Positions 1-5,572 of a stretch of 7,671 nucleotides of DNA are shown piece after piece. The DNA lies in NCBI GenBank assembly GCA_019247235.1, contig JAFAPG010000952.1:1-7671 (forward strand), written 5' to 3'. The translations under genes were made by a program, and so were the position numbers. The notes under the pieces were generated by a model that was not told the origin of the DNA, did no database searches, and saw only the letters and a program-made list of their open reading frames with translations. The number at the start of each line of letters is the position of its first letter. Positions within the stretch are counted from its first letter, which is position 1. The stretch is from Acidobacteriota bacterium (GTDB lineage Bacteria; Acidobacteriota; Terriglobia; Terriglobales; Acidobacteriaceae).

Positions 1-329
1 GTGAGTTTGCGAGACACAGCTTGCGCCGCAATCAGTGTATCCAACGGACCAATGGGTGTTCCCGCCACCTCGAGCTTCGCTCGTATTTGAGCATACGAAA
101 CCGCGTCGTTCGATGTGAATTCGAGGATGCTAAGTGGGCGTAGGAAATTTTCGATCAGTTGTAGAGTCTTCGCCGCTGAAGTGCTCTTGGCTGCACCAGT
201 TCGAAGCTCCGCTTCGGTAATGACGCTAACAGAAATATCTTCGCGGCTTTCGGCTAATAAGCTCTTCAAAAGCGATGGGTCCTGCTTGAGGGCATAAATG
301 CAGGTATCGGTATCGAGAAGGAACTTCAT
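1..329 (-). CDS. vapC: VapC-type PIN-domain toxin (ribonuclease), C-terminus beyond window edge
   Basis: Toxin of a type II toxin-antitoxin pair; PIN-domain VapC proteins are Mg2+-dependent endoribonucleases acting in the cytoplasm, usually on tRNA or rRNA. I translated this minus-strand frame by hand: it is open from an ATG at 329 to base 1 (109 codons, no stop). It begins MKFLLDTDTCIYALK, with the first PIN acidic residue at D6 (D8 nearby), a conserved glutamate at E41 in an ITEAELRTG context, and a third acidic residue at D97 in GPLDTLIAA, the usual motif before the final beta-strand. Missing from the window are the last 20-30 residues, where the TNN..F and NW motifs normally lie. The ATG overlaps the vapB stop by 4 nt (ATGA, 326-329), so translation is probably coupled. 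The family call is firm; the RNA target cannot be read from sequence. Confidence 0.93.
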   Translation of the reverse strand, partial: MKFLLDTDTCIYALKQDPSLLKSLLAESREDISVSVITEAELRTGAAKSTSAAKTLQLIENFLRPLSILEFTSNDAVSYAQIRAKLEVAGTPIGPLDTLIAAQAVSRKL

Positions 330-562
330 CGGAGTGAGGTTCTCTTCTCAACCCTACCTTGGGGCGGTCTCGTGAAGTCGTCAGGCACCCCTGCAAAGGA
401 TTCGACGTATCTCTCGGGCCATTCCTTGGCTGGCTCTAAGATCAGCGCGTACCCCTCGCGGTGCACCAGGACTGTGTCGCCGTCAAAGCGAAATTCCTTC
501 GGCAACCGTACCGCCTGGCTTCTACCAGTCCAGAACACTTTGGCTGTTTTCTTAACTTTCAC
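326..562 (-). CDS. vapB: VapB-type antitoxin (AbrB/MazE-like DNA-binding fold)
   Basis: Antitoxin that should bind and inhibit VapC and, alone or with it, repress its own promoter. The 78-residue product begins (V/M)KVKKTAKVFWTGRSQAV and continues RLPKEFRF, the classic swapped-hairpin AbrB/SpoVT signature at about residues 4-45. The tail (about 46-78, with DDFTRPPQ) matches where VapB proteins embrace the toxin. I chose the GTG at 560-562 because it follows a GGGAGG Shine-Dalgarno (567-572) by 4 nt and gives the usual N-terminus. A longer frame from a TTG at 584-586 would add 8 residues, but that codon lies in the predicted -10 element. The gene overlaps vapC by 4 nt. Identity is confident; the start is probable. 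Confidence 0.93.
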   Translation of the reverse strand: MKVKKTAKVFWTGRSQAVRLPKEFRFDGDTVLVHREGYALILEPAKEWPERYVESFAGVPDDFTRPPQGRVEKRTSLR

Positions 563-583
563 GACGCCTCCCGCGATATATAT

Positions 584-601
584 CAATGGTATATACCATT
601 G
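584..601. promoter_or_regulatory. Perfect 18-bp palindrome, likely VapBC operator
   Basis: CAATGGTATATACCATTG is identical to its own reverse complement. It lies 21 bp upstream of the vapB GTG and overlaps the predicted -10 element of the vapBC promoter. AbrB-type VapB antitoxins are known to bind such palindromes, and binding here would block RNA polymerase. The palindrome is seen directly; its role as the operator is inferred from position. Confidence 0.75.
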
Positions 602-614
602 TGGGTAATGTCAA
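586..614 (-). promoter_or_regulatory. Predicted sigma70-type promoter of vapBC
   Basis: Read on the minus strand, a perfect -35 TTGACA (614-609) is followed after 17 bp by TACCAT (591-586), a 4/6 match to the -10 consensus. Transcription would begin near 579, leaving a leader of about 17 nt that contains the GGGAGG before the GTG start at 562. The -10 lies wholly within the 18-bp palindrome, which fits autorepression. Confidence 0.6.
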
Positions 615-935
615 TTGCGGAATATACGGGAAAAGTTGTTCTGGAGGAGAAGACGCAGCCTCACAGCGATGAGCAATCGGCTCGCTCAACGGCCAGCAAA
701 GCCGTAAATCTCGTCCCACTGCTTACCGGTCCTGCAGTGGTCGACAAAGGCGGGGAGCCAGCGGGCTCCAAATAAAAGCACCGGCCAGGCGGCGCTCGCT
801 TTAGGCTTAGTTCGAAGAGATTGTCCGGTGTTCACAGGTCTGGCTACAGTTTCGTCCGACCGCGATTTAGAGCAACCTTGGCGTTCCGCGTTTCTATCTG
901 AACGCTGGGAAAACATGGTGGAGAGGTCAAAGCAT
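602..935. other. Intergenic stretch between vapBC and the exported protein gene; no gene supported
   Basis: About 330 bp. Short frames exist on both strands, but none has a convincing ribosome-binding site together with a recognisable product. It holds the vapBC -35 element at its left end and a small perfect hairpin (GGAGCC/GGCTCC, loop AGCG, 754-769) that is not followed by a T-run on either strand. The promoter of the 936 gene should lie in the right part, but I see no strong -35/-10 pair. Confidence 0.5.
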
Positions 936-1253
936 ATGAATCATTTAAGACTCGCCAATGCGATTGCCGCTTTCTTTGTGGCTGCGGCTTTGTGCCTGAC
1001 GGTGCCAATTAAGGCATTCGCCGATGAGCGTTCTAGTTGTCAACGAAGGGTGGAAAATGGCGAAAGGCACTATCGCCATGAGGTTCATGAACATGGCAAA
1101 CATAGCCGTCAGGCTGAGCACGCTAAAGCCAAACTGAACGCGACCTGGGACCGTTGTTGGACTCGAGCCCACTCCTGGTACGACCCTTATCACCATGAGT
1201 GGCGAACGACGCGGGACTGGGACCAAAACTACGATTGGGAGCGTGATCGCTAG
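936..1253 (+). CDS. Small exported His/Trp-rich protein of unknown function
   Basis: A 105-residue protein with an N-terminal signal peptide: basic MNHLRLAN, a hydrophobic core at about residues 8-24, then a likely signal peptidase I site after AFA (residue 29). The mature part (about 76 residues) is very polar. It has two cysteines (C35, C74), nine histidines (H45, 48, 51, 53, 56, 62, 79, 86, 87) and six tryptophans (W71, 75, 81, 89, 95, 101), and ends in a W/D/R-rich tail. I chose the ATG at 936 because GGAGAGG (920-926) lies 9 nt upstream; an in-frame ATG at 915 would add only a charged stretch before the signal peptide. The composition suggests a periplasmic or secreted protein, possibly with one disulfide or a metal-binding role, but that is inference. 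I know of similar-looking short hypothetical proteins in Acidobacteriota, with no assigned function. Confidence 0.75.
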   Translation: MNHLRLANAIAAFFVAAALCLTVPIKAFADERSSCQRRVENGERHYRHEVHEHGKHSRQAEHAKAKLNATWDRCWTRAHSWYDPYHHEWRTTRDWDQNYDWERDR

Positions 1254-1392
1254 ACCGCTCGAAAGGACTCGCGAGCGTGACATATCTTCAACTCGTCTTC
1301 GAGCTCGGCACATTTGCTGGTACGTGGAGTGCTCTTGTGCGGCGGGATTAGAGCCTATTCTTCAGTTTCGACCTGCTAGCGTAAATAAATTC

Positions 1393-1413
1393 GTTGCACA
1401 AGAGGTTGCACAA
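1393..1413. repeat. Short direct repeat, GTTGCACAA twice
   Basis: GTTGCACAA at 1393-1401 recurs at 1405-1413, a 12-bp period with GAG between copies. It lies in non-coding DNA. Two copies at slightly over one helical turn could form a protein-binding site, but chance is a fair explanation. Confidence 0.4.
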
Positions 1414-1570
1414 CTCACGCCAAGTGGGGCCATTGTACTCCGTAAACGCAGGAATTCGGCGGCAGGACAAGCAGACGATTTCCGGGTCCGCTTCTCTCAC
1501 CACTAAGGCCCAGTACGGCTCTCATTAAAAGGTGGGCAAATTGTCCAGGCAGAACTGATATCGCATGAAT

Positions 1571-1586
1571 TTAACCTGAAGGTTAA
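1571..1586. repeat. Short inverted repeat TTAACCT-GA-AGGTTAA
   Basis: Two perfect 7-bp arms are separated by 2 bp, about 220 bp upstream of the AlkD-like gene. The near-palindromic form with a 2-bp centre suits a dimeric regulator better than an RNA hairpin, because a 2-nt loop is too tight. No regulator can be named. Confidence 0.4.
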
Positions 1587-1807
1587 GCCATAGCCGAGCG
1601 CGATAGCGTCGTTGAGCAACTCGGAGACAAGGCTTAAATTACCTTAGACTAGCGCCCCAGAAAGCACTCCAATGTGGCCTGTCACTGAATTCTTTGCGAG
1701 CCTTTTTACGGCAACCACGGTCCTCGTTACGATGGTTCCTGGCCAAAGAAAGTCAGAGTAAGCCAATTCAGATCGCGCTTGGGAATTTTTATCAGGTGCT
1801 CTATTCG

Positions 1808-2605
1808 ATGCCCATGAAGCGAGAGATCACTCCGCCAGGTAAGGCTGCTGAGATACGTCGGGTGCTCAAGCAAGGGGGCAGGAGCGAACACGCGCAGGGA
1901 GTACAGTCGTTCTTCAAAGAAAAAATCAAATCGCATGGCTGGTACACCGCCGACCTAAGAAGGTTAGCGCGCCATTATCGCCGCTCGGTCGAACGAGAAT
2001 TTGGAATTGAGTTTCTCATCAAAGTAGCAGACCAACTCTTCACTGGTCCGATTCTTGAAGAAAGAGTGTTCGCTGTTCTCCTCTTAGAAAAATTAACTGC
2101 CCACTTCAACGATTCCCATTTTGCACTTTTTGAATCCTGGGTCGACCGTATCGGCAGCTGGGCGGATCATGACGCTTTAACCCATTATTTAATTGCACCC
2201 ATGATCGTTTCGCATCCTCAACGAGCGCGAAAGGTCTTCGAGTGGGCGGAATCGACCGACCGTTGGCACCGTCGGGCCGCCTGCGTGGCGCTCATCAAGT
2301 CCACTCGACGCGGAAAATTGTTTCCCCTTGTTACTCGGCTCGCTAACCTGCTCCTCGAGGATCAGGATGACATGGTGCAAAAGGGGCTGGGTTGGTTGTT
2401 GCGAGAATCGGCCAAGGCCGACTGCAAACGAACCGTCCCCTATCTTTTACGGATCCGCAACCGCACACCGCGCCGAGTCTTACGGACGGCCTCGGAAACG
2501 CTCCCTTCCCGGCTCCGGCGGAAGGTCCTCGGCGGCAAACCATTCGCTGTTGGCAAGAAAAGCGATGCTCAATCTCGGACACCGGCAAAACCCGCTGAGG
2601 CCTGA
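1808..2605 (+). CDS. DNA alkylation repair protein, AlkD-like HEAT-repeat glycosylase
   Basis: AlkD-family enzymes are all-helical HEAT-like-repeat DNA glycosylases that remove cationic N3-/N7-alkylated purines without flipping the base. The four residues that define Bacillus cereus AlkD appear to be present: W118 and D122 in SWADHD (AlkD W109/D113), R156 in WHRRAA (AlkD R148) and W196 in VQKGLGWLLRE (AlkD W187). The QKxxGWxLRE segment is the clearest family signature. From the ATG at 1808 the protein has 265 residues, somewhat longer than AlkD (about 237). The excess is a basic, probably disordered C-terminal tail (about 236-265) that may help DNA contact. An AGGTG at 1795-1799, 8 nt upstream, supports this start; a second ATG lies at 1814, and an open frame back to 1694 adds residues unlike the family. 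The gene stands alone, 66 bp before the next one. Family is confident; lesion range is unknown. Confidence 0.9.
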   Translation: MPMKREITPPGKAAEIRRVLKQGGRSEHAQGVQSFFKEKIKSHGWYTADLRRLARHYRRSVEREFGIEFLIKVADQLFTGPILEERVFAVLLLEKLTAHFNDSHFALFESWVDRIGSWADHDALTHYLIAPMIVSHPQRARKVFEWAESTDRWHRRAACVALIKSTRRGKLFPLVTRLANLLLEDQDDMVQKGLGWLLRESAKADCKRTVPYLLRIRNRTPRRVLRTASETLPSRLRRKVLGGKPFAVGKKSDAQSRTPAKPAEA

Positions 2606-2656
2606 ATCTGCGATTGTTTTTCGTTCCCGAATCGCCCCAAAAATGCTTGAGTTGTT

Positions 2657-2662
2657 TAGAAT
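2657..2662 (+). promoter_or_regulatory. Possible -10 element for the M24 peptidase cluster
   Basis: TAGAAT matches 5 of 6 positions of the -10 consensus and ends 9 bp before the ATG at 2672, so transcription would begin at or within a few bases of the start codon. No good -35 is seen at 16-18 bp spacing. No Shine-Dalgarno precedes the ATG, which would agree with a leaderless or near-leaderless mRNA. Confidence 0.3.
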
Positions 2663-2671
2663 GGTTTCCGC

Positions 2672-3838
2672 ATGAACTTGGCTGCGATCCAGTCCGCTTT
2701 GCGTGACCGGAATATCGACGCTTGGCTTTTCTATGACCATCATCATCGCGACCCCATTGCCTACCGAGTCTTAGGAATTTCCGAGCGCCTGATGGTGACG
2801 CGACGCTGGTTTTATTTGATTCCTTCCGCAGGTGAACCGCAAAAACTAGTTCACAAAATCGAATCCGGACACCTCGACAGCTTGCCGGGTGAGAAGCGGA
2901 CCTACTCGGCGTGGCAAGAACTGTTTGACGGATTAAAGCAGATGCTGTCCCGCCACCGAGACATCGCCATGCAGTACTCTCCCAACAATGGAGTTTTCAC
3001 CATCTCCCTGGTGGATGGCGGTACCCTCGACCTGCTGCGCGGACTGGGAAAGAACATTGTGAGCTCAGGAGATCTGGTCGCCTTTTTCGAAGCTACCTGG
3101 AGCGAGGAGCAGATTCAAACTCACTATGCTGCCCGGGACGCCATCGATCGCATCACGGCCGCCGCTTTTCAAGAGATCGGCCGCCGTGCTCGAAACGGGG
3201 GCACGACCGAGTTCGAGATGCAGCAATGGATTCTTGAAGCTTTCAGCCGGGAGGATCTCACCAGCGATGATCCTCCGGTTGTAGCCAGCAATGCCAATAG
3301 CGGAAACCCTCATTACGCTCCCGAAGGCTCAAGCTGCGCCCCCATTCGGCCGGGTGATTTCGTGCTGCTCGATATTTGGGGTAAGAAAAAGGTCCCCGAG
3401 GCGGTCTATTACGATATTACCTGGACGGGTTTTGTCGGCCAGGCTCCTCCAGATCGCATTCAGCAGATCTTCCAGGTGGTTCGTGAGGCTCGCAATGCGG
3501 GAGCGAGGTTCGTGCAAGAGGCGATTACCTCGGGCAAACAAATTGCCGGTTGGCAGGTGGACGATCCCGTTCGCGAAACCATCCGTCAGGCGGGTTACGG
3601 CAATTACTTTGTGCATCGCACCGGCCATTCGATCGGCACCAGCGTCCACGCCAATGGGGCGAACATGGACAACCTGGAGGTGCACGACGAACGCCGTATT
3701 CTTCCGAACAGCTGCTTCTCCATTGAGCCGGGAATTTACCTGCCCGAATTTGGTGTGCGCAGCGAGATTAATATGCTAGTACGCGACGACCGCGCCGAAG
3801 TAACTGGTAAAATACAAAACGAGATTGTGATTATCTGA
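2672..3838 (+). CDS. M24-family metallopeptidase (Xaa-Pro aminopeptidase/prolidase-like)
   Basis: A 388-residue pita-bread-fold peptidase, expected to be cytoplasmic because no signal peptide is seen. M24B enzymes use two metal ions to cleave peptide bonds next to proline. Residues 1-150 form a creatinase-type N-terminal domain and about 151-388 the catalytic domain. The five metal ligands can be placed at D234 (LLDIWG), D248 (YYDITWTG), H319 (HRTGHSIG), E352 (SIEPGIY) and E365 (RSEIN). Accessory histidines are H214 (GNPHYAPEG) and H327. The spacing between the two Asp ligands is 14 residues against 11 in typical PepP/prolidase, and a Trp follows the DI where Gly is common, so this is a divergent subfamily. 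The stop TGA directly abuts the next ATG, indicating an operon. Proline specificity is inferred, not shown. Confidence 0.92.
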   Translation: MNLAAIQSALRDRNIDAWLFYDHHHRDPIAYRVLGISERLMVTRRWFYLIPSAGEPQKLVHKIESGHLDSLPGEKRTYSAWQELFDGLKQMLSRHRDIAMQYSPNNGVFTISLVDGGTLDLLRGLGKNIVSSGDLVAFFEATWSEEQIQTHYAARDAIDRITAAAFQEIGRRARNGGTTEFEMQQWILEAFSREDLTSDDPPVVASNANSGNPHYAPEGSSCAPIRPGDFVLLDIWGKKKVPEAVYYDITWTGFVGQAPPDRIQQIFQVVREARNAGARFVQEAITSGKQIAGWQVDDPVRETIRQAGYGNYFVHRTGHSIGTSVHANGANMDNLEVHDERRILPNSCFSIEPGIYLPEFGVRSEINMLVRDDRAEVTGKIQNEIVII

Positions 3839-4261
3839 ATGGCAGATCAAGTCGCACGCAAAGAAGTAGTCGCCCCCGCGCCGGTAACCCACTTGAGCCA
3901 CATGTCTATACTCGCCCCTGCCTTGGCCTGGCTGGTTCCTGGCGCTGGACACCTCATTCAAAAACGCTGGATACGCGGTTCGCTGCTCATGGGCTCGATC
4001 GTCATCATGTTTGTTCTTGGCTTACTCATGCAGGGTCGCGTCTATCAACCGAACGGCGGCGATGTGCTCGACATTCTTGGCTTTATCGGCGACCTGGGGA
4101 GTGGCGGACTGTATATCATCACCCGGACTTTTGATCTAGGCCATGGCATCGTCGCGCACGCAACCGCAGATTACGGAACCAAGTACATGATTGTGGCCGG
4201 GCTGCTTAATTTCATCAGCATGGCCGACGCCTATCACATCGCAATCGGAAAGAAATGCTAA
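3839..4261 (+). CDS. Four-helix membrane protein, DUF6677-like
   Basis: A 140-residue integral membrane protein of unknown function. Likely transmembrane segments lie at about residues 23-40, 47-64, 76-95 and 115-133. A PGAGH motif (34-38) in the first segment is followed by a basic loop (QKRWIRGS), an arrangement I associate with the acidobacterial DUF6677 family; that assignment is from memory and a profile search would settle it. Other likely conserved points are the GHG near 101-103 and the Y112-G113-T114 before the last helix. The ATG lies directly after the stop of the M24 gene with no spacer, so translation probably depends on coupling. The next small gene begins inside the last codons of this one (4255). 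Nothing identifies a substrate or partner other than co-location with the peptidase. Confidence 0.82.
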   Translation: MADQVARKEVVAPAPVTHLSHMSILAPALAWLVPGAGHLIQKRWIRGSLLMGSIVIMFVLGLLMQGRVYQPNGGDVLDILGFIGDLGSGGLYIITRTFDLGHGIVAHATADYGTKYMIVAGLLNFISMADAYHIAIGKKC

Positions 4262-4434
4262 CCCTATCTCACTTTAATGCCGCTCTGCTATTTTCGGTAT
4301 TTGCCTCAACTGTTTTTGGTATCACGCAGCGAGATACTCCGCGCGATCAGTTTCGCTACGGCCTCTACTGCTTCGCCATGTTCATGGGAGGCCTTATCGT
4401 GGCAGGGTGGGTCATGTGGGCGTTAAGGCATTAG
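4255..4434 (+). CDS. 59-residue two-helix membrane protein, overlapping the preceding gene
   Basis: A short gene starting at ATG 4255-4257, overlapping the end of the DUF6677-like gene by 7 nt (ATGCTAA, where TAA is the upstream stop), and ending at TAG 4432-4434. The product has two predicted membrane helices (about residues 8-24 and 38-56) joined by a short charged loop, TQRDTPRDQFR. It ends in WVMWALRH. A stop-start overlap of this kind points to translational coupling and to a real gene, and the even pattern of hydrophobic helices with a polar loop is unlikely by chance. I believe similar short ORFs follow DUF6677 genes in other acidobacteria, but cannot check here. Function is unknown; it may be a partner subunit of the upstream membrane protein. 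Confidence 0.72.
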   Translation: MLTLSHFNAALLFSVFASTVFGITQRDTPRDQFRYGLYCFAMFMGGLIVAGWVMWALRH

Positions 4435-4438
4435 CGCC
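4419..4438. terminator. Possible hairpin between convergent genes
   Basis: GGCGTTAA and TTAGCGCC can form an 8-bp stem (one G-U pair in this orientation) with a GGCA loop. It spans the last codons and stop of the 59-residue gene and lies 11 bp from the end of the convergent GNAT gene. Neither strand has a T-run after it, so it is at best a weak bidirectional terminator. Confidence 0.25.
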
Positions 4439-4449
4439 AATCAGACTAA

Positions 4450-5541
4450 TTATCCTTCCCACACAAAAGCATCAAACACGCGCTTAGTCTCGAATCCCAG
4501 TCGCGCGTAAAGCTCCACGGCGGGCGTGTTGGCCTGAGTAACCGTGAGCGATAAGGCCGAGAATTTTCGCCGGTCCAGACTGCGAGCCGTGGCTGCTAGC
4601 AACGCCTTGCCCAGACCTAATCCTCGACATTCCGGGAGCACGCAAACCTGGGTCACGTGTCCGGTATCGTACCGAACTCGCGAACAGAGAATCATTCCCA
4701 GAAGCGATTCGTTTTTTGGGTTCACGGCGACGAAGGAAGACTCCGGATCAAAAGTGCCGCAGCCGGGAAAACGGACGATGTTATTAAGGAAGCGCAGAGA
4801 ACCGCTCAAGGTGCGATACTGATCGTTGATCTCCGAATCCACGTGATTGCGGTAAGCGGCAGTGATAATTGAGGCCGAGGGCTGATAGTCCGGGTCCATC
4901 CAGCGACGAATTTCGATATCGGAGGACCTCAGTGGGGCCTCGAAGCGCGCACGAGTGAGAGGCAGGGTCATGAATAGCCGGGCGTGCCGGCTGAAGCCCT
5001 GAGCCAAGAACGGCTGAGCGGCTGCACCCGCTTCATGGGCCAACAGCTGGGCTTCGATGCGGTGAATTCCCGGGGACTGCTGTAGGGTTTCAATGACGTG
5101 AGTTAGTAAGCGCCGTTCAACCTCTTGGCGACCTCGTCCATTTTCACAATCGCTCACAAATAGGTCCCCGATAACTCCCTTGCTGCTCTCGTAGACAAAA
5201 AACGAGTAACCAAAGACCTTGCCGCGCGAAACCGCCGCATAGCCAGGGAGAAACTTGGCATCCATATAGCGGAGAATCATCTCGGCTGACCCGCTGTAGT
5301 CCCAGCAGAGAAGTTCACCCCAAACCTTCACCTCATCGTCCAGCAAAGGACGCAGGTCAGCGGATGTAAAGTGCCTCAGATCAAGAATCTCCACGCACAC
5401 TCCCGGCCGCTCGAACGGTTGAGCGGCGACCACTTCATCCCAGTGTACCGATTGCGACAGACGGGGTACGGGTCGCTCGAGTAGGTAGAAGTTCCGCCAC
5501 TCGGCGGACTCACTGAGTGTAGTGGCAGGCGGCGATGGCAA
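4450..5541 (-). CDS. GNAT-family N-acetyltransferase with two GNAT-like halves
   Basis: A cytoplasmic acyltransferase of up to 363 residues. The C-terminal half (about 206-363) is a full GNAT domain: beta-4/motif A HVTQVCVLPECRGLGLGKAL carries the acetyl-CoA pyrophosphate loop R306-G-L-G-L-G311, and Y345 in AVELYARLGFE is placed like the catalytic tyrosine. The first half (about 48-195) has a GNAT-like layout (KVFGYSFFVYE, then GDLFVS, a helix and a QGFSRHARLFM end), but its pyrophosphate loop (NGRGRQE) is not canonical, so it may be a degenerate or structural copy. The frame begins at TTG 5541, directly after an in-frame TGA, with no clear Shine-Dalgarno; internal GTG codons are alternatives, so the N-terminus is uncertain. 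It lies 31 bp after the glycosyltransferase stop and is probably co-transcribed. The substrate is unknown. Confidence 0.85.
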   Translation of the reverse strand: MPSPPATTLSESAEWRNFYLLERPVPRLSQSVHWDEVVAAQPFERPGVCVEILDLRHFTSADLRPLLDDEVKVWGELLCWDYSGSAEMILRYMDAKFLPGYAAVSRGKVFGYSFFVYESSKGVIGDLFVSDCENGRGRQEVERRLLTHVIETLQQSPGIHRIEAQLLAHEAGAAAQPFLAQGFSRHARLFMTLPLTRARFEAPLRSSDIEIRRWMDPDYQPSASIITAAYRNHVDSEINDQYRTLSGSLRFLNNIVRFPGCGTFDPESSFVAVNPKNESLLGMILCSRVRYDTGHVTQVCVLPECRGLGLGKALLAATARSLDRRKFSALSLTVTQANTPAVELYARLGFETKRVFDAFVWEG

Positions 5542-5572
5542 TCAAACGCGGAGAATAAGGAACGGCAACTCG

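Larger units (their letters stand above)
1254..1807. other. Long intergenic stretch before the AlkD-like gene; no gene supported
   Basis: About 550 bp. A frame ending at 1506 overlaps the tail of the previous gene and looks like no known protein. Direct inspection shows an inverted repeat (1571-1586) and a 9-bp direct repeat (1393-1413), listed separately. Upstream in-frame codons from 1694 could extend the AlkD-like frame, but the added residues do not look like the family's N-terminus. I saw no tRNA, CRISPR or insertion-sequence ends. Confidence 0.5.

Noticed and set aside
754..769. Perfect GGAGCC/GGCTCC hairpin with AGCG loop, considered as a terminator
   Set aside because: On the plus strand it is followed by A-rich rather than T-rich sequence, and on the minus strand by C/G-rich sequence. 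No gene ends next to it.
461..775. Plus-strand frame of 104 codons, or a 55-codon version from ATG 608, reading away from vapB
   Set aside because: The first half is antisense to vapB, the ATG 608 version has no Shine-Dalgarno, and the product resembles nothing I know and is not distinguishable from chance.
686..916. Minus-strand 76-codon frame
   Set aside because: It covers the upstream region and probable ribosome-binding site of the exported-protein gene, with unremarkable composition and no family resemblance.
1256..1277. CGCTCG...CGAGCG stem just after the stop at 1253, considered as a terminator
   Set aside because: Only 6 bp with a 10-nt loop, and no T-run follows.
945..1313. Minus-strand 122-codon frame
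   Set aside because: It is antisense to the exported protein, whose signal peptide and ribosome-binding site make the plus strand clearly coding.
1195..1506. Plus-strand 103-codon frame overlapping the end of the exported protein gene
   Set aside because: It starts within another gene in a different frame, lacks a good start site and shows no domain.
1694..1807. N-terminal extension of the AlkD-like frame
   Set aside because: The added 38 residues are not AlkD-like, while the ATG at 1808 has AGGTG at good spacing.
3291..3779. Plus-strand 162-codon frame inside the peptidase gene
   Set aside because: It is an out-of-frame shadow; the metal-ligand motifs are all in the 2672-3838 frame.
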